A DNA stretch of 33,466 bases, taken from NCBI RefSeq assembly GCF_001039355.2, contig NW_019774303.1:146493-179958 (forward strand), given 5' to 3'. This stretch comes from Lingula anatina. Its lineage: Eukaryota > Brachiopoda > Lingulata > Lingulida > Lingulidae. Of this stretch, positions 10,678-18,687 are shown piece by piece (position 1 is the first letter of the stretch; every line of letters begins with the position of its first letter). The position numbers were made by a program, and so were the translations under genes. The notes below the pieces were generated by a model that saw only the letters and a program-made list of their open reading frames with translations, was not told the origin of the DNA and searched no databases.

Positions 10678-10770
10678 ATAGGTTTACTAGTATGTGCTTG
10701 TCAACTGGGAGACGGGAGCAGGATGGAACTTCCGCACACAAGGGTTGGCTGGAACAAATGTTATGTTGTG
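10678..10770 (-). pseudogene. Promoter/5'-flank remnant of a further EF-hand gene copy
   Basis: On the plus strand this matches 15013-15085, the sequence just upstream of the signal-peptide exon of the complete EF-hand gene. The core TCCGCACACAAGGGT is nearly identical (CTTCCGCACACAAGGG against CGTCCGCACACAAGGG), and flanking GGTTTAC-TATGTG blocks also align. The homology ends at CCAGTA-C just before where exon 1 should begin; a hAT-like terminus (CCGCCCCTG) takes its place. The first exon of this copy appears to have been replaced by a transposon. Confidence 0.5.
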
Positions 10771-11032
10771 GGCTACGCCCTGTACGAGTATATATGTGTC
10801 GCCCACGGACTAACAGAAACCGGCGATCTGATCTGAAACCAGGGACGTTGGCAGGCTGTTATGGTCATGTGGCTGTGACTGGACAAAGAAAATTACTGGA
10901 CTTTAACAACTTGTTCGTTGTGGCAAATTTCAAAGCTCGTCTGGTATTTTAGAGTACACGTCATAATCTGTGACTACTCTTACTTTTTAAAACCTATCCT
11001 TTTTATGGAATTCTATTTTTTCATCATACCAG

Positions 11033-11548
11033 GGGCCATCAGCTATATATGCTACGAAACTACGGCGATTCGCCCGCCTCTTCGACCTAAACGGGGACGG
11101 CATAGTGAGCAAAGCTGAAGTCGTCGGGGAGACGTTGCAGGAAGCAAACAGCGCTTTTGACAAGGGAACGGCTGCCGAAGTTGCCGACACTGTAACCGAG
11201 GCATGGAAAGCCGTGTTCGCTGTTCCCGAGGAAGGACTGAGGATCGATTCTGCTGATCTCGTAAAGAGAGCCGGTAAATTATGCAGCAGTGAAGACAGGA
11301 AGAGGGTACTCAGAATTTGGGCGAGAAGCGTCTTTGAAGAGTCCGACTCTGACCACAACATTGAGCTTAGTTCAGCAGAATACCGGCTGACTTTTGGCAT
11401 GTTCCACGTTCCCCCGACTGTCCTCAAGGCGTCTTTCACCGGAGCTGATGCAAACGTGAACGGCAAAGTGGAAAAGGTTGAATTTGTCAGTGCAGTTTTA
11501 GACTATTTCTGCAATAAGTCTAAAGATTCTCCATTCTTCGGGCTGTAG
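11033..11548 (+). CDS. EF-hand protein paralogue 1, second exon (171 codons)
   Basis: The coding start used here is the conserved acceptor ATCATACCAG at 11023-11032, shared with both paralogues. The frame is open from GGG-CCA-TCA to the TAG at 11546-11548. It encodes three canonical Ca2+ loops, DLNGDGIVSKAE, DSDHNIELSSAE and DANVNGKVEKVE, with a degenerate second loop between the first two. The RIWARSVFEES helix and the C-terminal YFCNKSKDSPFFGL match the sarcoplasmic calcium-binding protein/aequorin fold. No signal-peptide exon was found upstream on the plus strand to 9.4 kb. The gene may therefore lack exon 1, use a distant one, or be a relic with an intact second exon. The GTG at 11105 is internal (loop 1), not a start. 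Confidence 0.75.
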   Translation, partial: GPSAIYATKLRRFARLFDLNGDGIVSKAEVVGETLQEANSAFDKGTAAEVADTVTEAWKAVFAVPEEGLRIDSADLVKRAGKLCSSEDRKRVLRIWARSVFEESDSDHNIELSSAEYRLTFGMFHVPPTVLKASFTGADANVNGKVEKVEFVSAVLDYFCNKSKDSPFFGL

Positions 11549-11632
11549 GTAAAATGAAATTATAAAATCGGACTTGGCCTGCTTCTGCGCTTAAGAAATT
11601 TCAACAGGCAGAGATCGGATTCGTTTTTACAA

Positions 11633-12132
11633 CATGGATATGGACTTTTTTACCGATGATATACGTTAGTGTTTTGCCTACTACTACAGTTACTAGTAAT
11701 AAGAAACTACTTGTTAATGTTAGTAAATAGCCTATACGTTGAAAAAATCTCTCAGTAATAAAATCTGTCTAGCAGATATATTACTTTGTTGTTCTCTAGT
11801 AACATTGAATTTTTCCCCCAGTCAAATAAATTAAATTAAATTAATCAAGGTCCAGGTGAGCAACTGTGTGATGGAAACTGATTAATTAAGATTAATATTC
11901 ACTACGTGGATATGGGCTCTATTTACCGATGGTATTTCTTAGTTATAAGAAACTACTTGTTAATGCAGTTTTTACAAAACAAAACTTGTTCAGTAAATCG
12001 CCTATACGTTGAAAAAATCCCTCTAGCAGATATAAATGTATTTATTTTGTTATCTTGTAACATTAAATTTCTTTCCCCCAGTCGAATTAAATAAAGAAAA
12101 TTAAGGTCCTGAGCAACTATTGTGGAAACTGA
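11633..12132 (+). repeat. Direct repeat of ~240 bp downstream of EF-hand paralogue 1
   Basis: 11633-11881 and 11905-12132 align in order: TGGATATGG, TTTACCGATG, AAGAAACTACTTGTTAATG, CCTATACGTTGAAAAAATC, TCTAGCAGATATA, CCCCCAGTC, AAGGTCC and GGAAACTGA. Both copies carry AATAAA-like signals (AGTAATAAAAT near 11757 and TTAAATAAAG near 12090), so they may act as alternative 3' ends for the upstream gene. Confidence 0.75.
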
Positions 12133-12565
12133 CTTGAAAGGCCACTCACTCCATGGGATATTCCCATCAAAATGTACTCTAGAAGTCGTCTTCATGCGTT
12201 CGAAAATCCCCACAGTCATATTCATGCCCTGTAAAACTTTTACATCCCAATTAAGACTCTTAAGACAATGAAAACCGTTGATAAAAGTTTATCTGAAGAG
12301 TAACTGGTGCTGGTTATCATCTTGTCAGCCTTCTTGGGTAGCCATTGCCACCATGCAATTAAAAAAACGTGATAACTATTAAATACTTTATTCTTTAATG
12401 CATACAATATTTTTCTCTTTCCCGATAGAGGGCAGCCCAGTTCTCATATTTATATTCCATAAATGATAATTAACAGACCGACAGCAGTGCCATTCTTCGT
12501 CTCTGGCCTTTTACCTTTTGCTCATATTTCATTTGCCGTCCATTTTTCTTTCATAATGGCCTAAA

Positions 12566-12742
12566 ATGACAGGAGACAAGAGTATACAACTAGTCCACCC
12601 ATCCTACGCCCCTTTGGACAAGCGGGAGTCCCTGTACAGTGCTCTTGGTCCACGATACCAGGCGAGAGACATCACTCGTAGTGTTTTGAATTTAATTATA
12701 TTATTTACGGGTTTTTACCATCATATAACAACTTAGAAACAA
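12566..12742 (+). CDS. Small open frame, 58 codons, unrecognised
   Basis: From the ATG at 12566 the frame reads MTGDKSIQLVHPSYAPLDKR then ESLYSALGPRYQARDITRSV before drifting into AT-rich hydrophobic codons and TAG. The first 40 residues have protein-like composition and third-base GC unlike the surroundings. No family is recognised. It could be an exon fragment or chance. Confidence 0.2.
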
Positions 12743-13486
12743 TGCACAACGCAGGTAAAATACCGACATTTCTATCGTTAATTCATCCAATTGAATTAAA
12801 TGTTTTATTTGCGGTTGTTTTACATCATATATCTCCCTAGACACCATCCACAACATGGGGAGTCATTTTTACCAAAAATTACCAATTTTGTATCTACAAC
12901 AAGTGGCACTGTCATAATCCACGTCTGCGGGGGTTCAACTAAGGCAGCATGGATGAGTAGCCAACCGACAACCAGTAATGCCCGCCAGCGGCCGCTTCAT
13001 CCCTGACTTATTTTTTATTTAAAACATGCGAAGGAGACAAAGGCGGGAGACCCGATTTATTTTTAGATAAATAAAAAAAATAAGTAAAATAGCTCGAGGC
13101 CACAGTTTTAAAGGTAACCTTTTTAGAACCGCGCAATACAAGACAGCACTGGAATATTTGCGTACTGGACAGCAGTCCACTAATAAACATTATGAAAAGA
13201 CATTATGAGAGAATAGATAACAAGTAAATAGAAAATGGATAAAAGGGGAGCTCGGTGTATTTACGTATTTATAATACACACAGTCACAATTTCAAAAGTC
13301 AAGTTTAGATAGGCGATTTTATGGGCTGCGGTCGTACAATTAAAGTTTATCTTAATATTCTAACGTTTTGAAAACTGAGGGCAACTTCTACACAGTAACT
13401 GAATGAATCGGGTTATGAAAGAATGAAAGTATGAAAGATCGGGTTAAACAGGTACATATAACAAAATAAAAAACATTTTTGAGACA
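12743..13486. other. Intergenic, between convergent EF-hand genes
   Basis: AT-rich sequence without recognised exons. A GC-richer patch at 12920-13005 has no identifiable product. Confidence 0.4.
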
Positions 13487-13492
13487 TTTATT
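13487..13492 (-). terminator. Poly(A) signal AATAAA for the complete EF-hand gene
   Basis: AATAAA on the minus strand, about 160 bases beyond the stop codon of the gene ending at 13650. Confidence 0.5.
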
Positions 13493-13649
13493 TAAAGGTG
13501 ATTTTTTTTTACGAAAGTAGACCATTTTGATGTGTTACTTGAAATTTCCGTTAAATGTTCTTTTGAGAACTACTAGAAAGTAGTTGTTTCTACCGTCTAG
13601 AAGCAGGCTCTACAGCCTTCCGTATATCATCCGTTAAAACTGAAACCTA

Positions 13650-14983
13650 CTACCCGAACAAAGGGGAATCCTGCGATTTATTACAAAAATAATCTACAAC
13701 TGCATCCACAAATTCCTCCTTTTCGACTGAGCCATTTTTGTTTCTATCCGCGGCGACAAAGGATGCTGCGAGACCAGCAGGGGGAACATGGAGCATCCTA
13801 AACGAGAGCCCGTGCTCTGATCGACTAAGTTCGGCGTTGTGGTTAGTGTCGGCCTCTTCAAAGACGTTTCTTGCCCATATTCTGAGTTCCCTCTTCCTGT
13901 CTTCATTGCCACATACCATGTCGGCTGTCTTTACAATATCATCGGAGCTGATCGTCAGTCCATTTTCAGGCATGCCGAACACGGCCTTCCATGCCTCGGC
14001 TACAGTGTCGGCCACTTCGGCAGCCGTTTCCGTGTCTAGAGAGTTCTTTGCTTCCTCTACTGTCTTTCCAACGACTTCGTCTTTGGTCACTACGCCGTTG
14101 CCGTCAAGGTCAAAGTTGCGGGCGAATCTACGTAGTTTCCTAGGCCATACATCTGATGGCGCCTGGTATGATAAAAATGTGAATTAATTTGATAATACAG
14201 CGGGCTTAAAAAGTGGCTGAAATGAACCATTGAAAAAGATAATAACTCGTTTTCCTGCCATTCTCTGGTCATTTCTGAACTGAAATTACCATATTAAGCA
14301 TTTTTATAAAGCAGAGTAACTAGCGGTGTTAAGAATTTCGAATAGTAAAAATTTCCCATTACACTTGTCACCGATCTCTTCAAACTTTAGATTTTAAGCA
14401 ACTGCTGTATTTACATCAAATCATAAGTCTTAAAGTGTTTTTCACATGTATAAGATGCCTTCCAGTTCGTGAATTTTTAACAATCGTCTAAGTGATTTGT
14501 AGAAAATCCCGACCACAAGCCCAAACCTGTCAGCCGGAATAATTTAGTGACTGGATGCGATGCTCGTCAAGGACACTAAACTGTAACATTTTCCTCTACC
14601 AACTAATGCGCTAAGTCTAACATTGGACAAATAACGTTTAATTCGTCCAATGTCTAATAGATCAAACAACAGATGACTTCAATCACCAGGATTTAGCCGA
14701 TCATAGAGGGACGTATTAAGAAACACGGTGTATACAAGGCAACATTCAACTAACGAAAGTATATTGATTTAGTCGGCAACAGAACTGATATTTGGACGCT
14801 GTTAACCATATGACTTACCATTCGTTGGCCAAACAGCTTCTCGTCGAGAAGATCTTTAAATTCTCTCGTAAGGATATCGTCATACAGAGAGCCAAGCTCT
14901 CGAGTCAGCCTCGGTTTTGCCTCCGTAAAGAACAGGCAAGTGCCCAATGCCAACAGGAGAAGAAACGGCTTGAAGCTGGCCAT
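13650..14983 (-). CDS. Secreted four-EF-hand calcium-binding protein (two exons)
   Basis: Exon 1 is 14983-14819 (55 codons), donor ATG|GTAAGT. Exon 2 is 14162-13650, acceptor ATCATACCAG; the 656-bp intron is phase 0. The 225-residue product starts with a clear signal peptide (FLLLLALGTCLFF core, likely cut after TEA at residue 22), then a short charged spacer. Canonical EF loops are at about 73-84 (DLDGNGVVTKDE), 160-171 (DTNHNAELSRSE) and 194-205 (DRNKNGSVEKEE); the second EF-hand, near 118-130, has lost its ligands. The WAR-VFEE-D helix and the YFCNKS...LFG tail place it with sarcoplasmic calcium-binding proteins, calexcitin and aequorin. Those proteins are normally cytosolic, so secretion is unusual. 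The role is probably extracellular Ca2+ binding. Paralogues lie on both sides. Confidence 0.85.
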
Positions 14984-15012
14984 CTTTCTGGATTGCTTTA
15001 CTGGTAACTGCT

Positions 15013-15085
15013 TGGTTTACCCGCTATGTGGTGGAAAGGAACAAACTGGAACGTCCGCACACAAGGGTAGACGAGACCGAATGTT
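15013..15085 (-). promoter_or_regulatory. 5' flank of the complete EF-hand gene, conserved in a second copy
   Basis: This lies 30-100 bases upstream of the start codon on the minus strand. Its match at 10678-10770 includes CCCTTGTGTGCGGA (minus-strand sense), so it is probably promoter or 5'-UTR sequence duplicated with the gene. Confidence 0.4.
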
Positions 15086-15831
15086 GCGGTGAGAACGATG
15101 GAAGATCACTTTAATATCCATCGATGTCATGCTAGAAAAAATATTTTTGGAAGATGAAAATTAGAGATGTCTCTTACTTGACGTCGCTGTTATTACCCAC
15201 GTTGCCCCCAAGCAAATGTCAGTCCCACTTCTATTGTCCCACTTATTTTGAGTGTTATAATTTTGACAATCCTTAAAAAATGACGCACGAACTGACACCC
15301 ACAAATGTGAGAGTCGTGCAGTTGGGGTCAGTTATTATTTTCATAGGTATTATTTACTGTTTTTTCACAATTGAAATTCATGAGTGCCCTCCGGCTGTTA
15401 TTTTACTGTTGAAAATCTAAGGTAATCCTCATGTTTCCACAGTTGTGTCACGCGTGTAACACATACATTAAGTCAGCTGCGGATAGAGGTCGTGCAAGGT
15501 AAGGGGTAGTGATCCATACACTTAGGGTGCTTTCCCAACGAAACTATCGTTCTACGTATATAGAAACAATTCTGCAGGGACTCGTTGAGGAGGTGATCAA
15601 CTGTCATGTGCACTTCGTTTTTGGTGCTACCGAAAGCGCACAGAAGTTTTAACTTAAAATCAACCCCTAGGTACCCAAGGAGGCGTGTCATTCAGTTAAT
15701 CTGATTGCATTCAGCAAGAGTCCCCGCAGGGTTGGATCCATCTAAGTAGAAAGTTAGATATATTGAGAATGCGCGCTTTAATATTTGAAGAAGCAGTAGA
15801 ATGTTATGAGTTATAAAATATCCCAAGGTAG

Positions 15832-15863
<32 letters not shown>

Positions 15864-16464
15864 CTTTATTTAAAGAGGGTAAAACATGTTAAGTGCGCAC
15901 ACTTATCTTACACATGGCCCTCAGATAACAAGCAGTAAACTTTCATCTCCCAAACACACTAAACATTTCAGCAAGTTCCCCCTCATCTTTTTAAAAATAT
16001 TTCGAGGTGACTGTAATGAAAAAGACATCCAAGAAGTCTTGAAGCCAAAAACATTTGTTCCGTGATGGAAACCAAGTTTTTTACTATTTCCAAACTTATT
16101 ATGGAAACTGAGACACAGCTGCTATTACACGATAAATTCGGGCTAAGGCTTTGACTTGTTTTATTGGACGGTGTTAACATAATAATGGAACAGAAACATT
16201 TTAGAATAACTTTATTAAGATGAATTTTCTCAGCCGGTTGGCGACTCGTTGTAAGTACGTGTACTCAAAATCTGAATTACATGTTCTTGTAAGAACTACT
16301 TAGAAATAAGTCATTTTTGTCCTCGCAGTGATAACTGGGCTATATACATGTAGTCTTACTGTTCATATACGGTAAGATCACAATTAATTGTCATGTTGTG
16401 GTAAGTAATTGGATAGATTTTTTCTTTAAAATCTCTCATGTCCAAGAGAAAGGTGAGGCCTGAT
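15086..16464. other. Intergenic; (AAT)n microsatellite at 15832-15862
   Basis: No exon signature was recognised. The trinucleotide repeat is uninterrupted over about ten units. The open frame at 15473-15691 on minus lacks any domain signature. Confidence 0.45.
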
Positions 16465-16476
16465 TTTATTTTTTAC

Positions 16477-16953
16477 CTACAGCCCAAACAGTGCAGAATC
16501 CTGTGATTTATTACAGAAATATCCTACAATTGCATTGACAAATTCGATCTTTTCGAGTTCGTCATTGTTGTTAAAATCAGTTCCATCGAAGGATGCTGCA
16601 ATAGCGGCCTGGGGAACATGAAAGAAAATCTTAAAGGTGAACTCGTGTTCCGCTGCACTCAGCTTACAGTCGTGGTTTGTGTCGACCACTTGGAAGACGC
16701 TTCGTGCCCACATTCTCAGCTTCCTCTTCCTGAGATCACTGCTGTACTGTCGTGCCCCCGGCATAGCGAACACTGTGCTCCATGCATCGGCCTCAACGTC
16801 GGCGACTTCTGCGGCCATTTTCCCGTCAAGGGCGTCTCCCGCTTCCTCTACGGTCTTTTGAACGACTTCGTCTTTGGTAACTACGCCGTCCCCGTCAAGG
16901 TCAAAAAGGCGGCCGAATCGACGTAGTTTCCTAACCCATACCGCTGGTGGAGC
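16477..16953 (-). CDS. EF-hand protein paralogue 3, second exon with internal deletion (158 codons)
   Basis: The frame is open from the conserved acceptor ATCATACCAG (exon first base 16953) to the TAG at 16477. Loops are DLDGDGVVTKDE, DTNHDCKLSAAE and DFNNNDELEKIE; the last has Asp where Gly is usual. Compared with the complete paralogue, about 16 residues are missing after VFAMP, removing the degenerate second EF loop. The tail YFCNKSQDSALFGL is conserved. Homology continues into the upstream intron (TTTAAAAAGTGGCTGAAA block), so the copy came from DNA duplication, not retroposition. No signal-peptide exon was found up to 17.8 kb. An AATAAA lies 7 bases past the stop (16470-16465). Confidence 0.7.
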   Translation of the reverse strand, partial: APPAVWVRKLRRFGRLFDLDGDGVVTKDEVVQKTVEEAGDALDGKMAAEVADVEADAWSTVFAMPGARQYSSDLRKRKLRMWARSVFQVVDTNHDCKLSAAEHEFTFKIFFHVPQAAIAASFDGTDFNNNDELEKIEFVNAIVGYFCNKSQDSALFGL

Positions 16954-17543
16954 CTGGTATGATAAAAAATTAATTTAATTTATATGATAAATGAACAGGT
17001 TTAAAAAGTGGCTGAAAGCAACAACGGACAAAAAACAACGTGTTTGTCAGATAATTTCTGAAATAGGTTAGCAGTAAGGAACATTTTATTGTGGTCTAGT
17101 GATTTTTTGTCATTGACAATTTATTTCAGTTGCTTCAGTCTCGTGTCACTCCTGATGATGATGAAATAAAACAAAATAGAGCAATCATTCTTTGAAAAAC
17201 ACCACAGCAATACATCCAGGAAAACGAAATGTCCAAGAAGTACCTCATCCAAGTAGTCAATAAAGTGACATATTGTCATACTCATAAAGTGATGAATTTT
17301 GCAATTATCACCGATACTTAGTACATGTATGTCCAGATGACCATAACAACTTGGGCTTACTGCACCACCACCAAAAAGTACTAAGCCTCATAATTAATTA
17401 TCATGTCTAAAACTTCGACTTGAAAAATTGTCAACAACTGTCTAATTGGTTTTAATTAAATACATGCATTTAAGCTGTGAACAACTCGCACAGGACCACG
17501 TCCATAATGGCAAGGGACTTGATGCCACGCTTGACCAAGGAGT

Positions 17544-17603
17544 TATATATAAGCAGGAGACGCAACACTTGAGGGTGGTGCCCGTTTGCCGCTCTCTGAT
17601 TGG
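17544..17603 (-). promoter_or_regulatory. CCAAT and TATATA boxes in minus-strand orientation
   Basis: Minus strand CCAAT at 17603-17599 lies about 50 bases before TATATATA at 17551-17544. It is ~600 bases upstream of paralogue 3's second exon, about where a first exon would be expected, but the following sequence encodes only a short ATG frame (MDVVLCELFTA) with no donor. Real promoter activity is unproven. Confidence 0.3.
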
Positions 17604-17789
17604 TCGAAATGTATAGAGTGCTGAGTACAATGGGAGGCAAGGAGTGTAACGCCCACGCAAAATTATCCTGGCACAGGACATCCTCGAACGGAAAACATGC
17701 CTTGATTATCTCGTAAAACTTCTGGGCTTGACCAAGAAAAAATGGTTATGTCTCCCTTAAATGAACCTACGCGCAAGATAGGTCTTAAA

Positions 17790-17863
17790 TACCCTCTACC
17801 AGGGCGAGTGATAGATTTTTTACAGATATTCACAGATATGTCTCTAGCTAGATAGATGGTCAT
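17790..17863 (+). repeat. 74-bp direct repeat, copy 2
   Basis: One mismatch to 9239-9312. It is followed by GAGGCTCTGTTCTCAC, which faintly resembles the TAGGGCTCAACTCACC that follows copy 1. Confidence 0.8.
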
Positions 17864-17924
17864 TGAGGCTCTGTTCTCACAACTTTTAGATCGATCTATC
17901 ACCGCGGGGAGTCTCACTAGATTA

Positions 17925-18085
17925 CTGTCAGATAATCCCCCTTAAGTGTCCGTCCCCGCCTACTACAAGCTTTAAGGGGTAATTAACTTTCGTGTCCGCC
18001 CGGCTGACAGCTATTTAGCGTGAACCCCTAGGGAGTTAGGTCGATCCAATGTAGGTCGATCTAATCTATGAGAATGGGGTGTTAG
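17925..18085 (+). repeat. Dispersed repeat R1, copy 2
   Basis: Diverged direct copy of 7160-7355. It runs into TTAGGGATCAACTCACCC at 18084, the same motif that starts the 58-bp inverted repeat at 9313. Confidence 0.55.
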
Positions 18086-18398
18086 GGATCAACTCACCCT
18101 GTTGAGGAATCCCATGTGGAAACAATTATCTCTGCGCGCGCGCCAAAGGCTTTGTACTTGCTCTGCATGAGCTGAGCTTCACAACGATGTGATAACTGCT
18201 TGTTACGCAACCAGTCTAAGGCTTTTTTATCTGTCACAGAAGAGCAAGTGATTGAAGTCAGAGTAATTAACTGTCTTGATTGCTGTCACACAGACTTAGA
18301 CTGGACCTGCTAAGTGGCAGTGCCTGAGCAGTTATGCAAACAATTATCAGCCATGTAATCAGCCTTGAGATTTCTCAACAGGGTGAGTTGAGCCCTAA
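18084..18398. mobile_element. ~315-bp MITE-like unit with TTAGGG termini
   Basis: The left end TTAGGGATCAACTCACCC (18084 onward, continuing TGTTGAGGAATCCC) is a diverged version of the right end, whose reverse complement is TTAGGGCTCAACTCACCC (18398 backward). These could be the two ends of a small MITE. In that case the right 58-bp repeat belongs to it, and the copy at 9313 marks a second insertion or an inverted partner. Confidence 0.45.
18341..18398 (-). repeat. 58-bp terminal inverted repeat, right
   Basis: Reverse complement of 9313-9370 with one mismatch, ending GAGCCCTAA. Only GT separates it from the tRNA 3' half. Confidence 0.85.
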
Positions 18399-18400
18399 GT

Positions 18401-18423
18401 GGGTTCGATTCCCGGCCGATGCA
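18401..18423 (+). tRNA. tRNA-Gly(GCC), 3' 23 bases of a split gene
   Basis: GGGTTCGATTCCCGG (B box GGTTCGATTCC plus T-stem 3' strand) is followed by CCGATGC, which pairs exactly with GCATCGG at 9192-9198, and discriminator A. A T5 run at 18430-18434 fits a Pol III terminator. Together with the 5' half it gives 70 of the usual 71 bases. A box and B box are now over 9 kb apart, so the gene is dead unless excision restores it. Confidence 0.9.
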
Positions 18424-18649
18424 AGTCTATTTTTATACTGATCTCTACCAGAAAAAGTAAACCATGCGCGCGAATCACAAAACGTATTCTCTTCATCAGC
18501 AACTTCCCCAAGAATAAGACTTCAGGACACGACATCTCAATACAGTTCAGTAAATTTTCTTTGCTTTGTCTATAAAATTAAGCGTAAAAAGTTTTATGTT
18601 TGAGGGCGTTTGTCTTACTTGCTTTTCTGACTTATTAACTTAATCCATT

Positions 18650-18687
<38 letters not shown>

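Larger units (their letters stand above)
9239..18400. mobile_element. 9.16-kb segment separating the two halves of a tRNA-Gly gene
   Basis: The two tRNA halves fit together with only one base (a T-stem C) missing, so everything between them is foreign to that gene. The segment has a 74-bp block at its left edge (9239-9312), repeated directly at 17790-17863 with one mismatch, and a 58-bp inverted repeat at 9313-9370 and 18341-18398. No target duplication is visible at the tRNA junction. Inside are the EF-hand genes and no transposase. It may be one large non-autonomous element with gene cargo, or a smaller tRNA-targeting insertion later enlarged by rearrangement. The sequence shows the interruption but not the mechanism. 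Confidence 0.6.

Noticed and set aside
10632-10952. 106-codon plus-strand open frame
   Set aside because: It crosses a transposon end and an antisense promoter remnant, with no domain or conserved splice sites.
14750-14818. Extension of the signal-peptide frame past residue 55
   Set aside because: A strong donor ATG|GTAAGT at 14818 ends the exon, and the extension is intronic sequence with no match in the family.
9239-18400. Helitron as the element in the tRNA gene (right end CTAA, no target duplication)
   Set aside because: There is a long terminal inverted repeat, the left end does not start TC, and the target is not AT.
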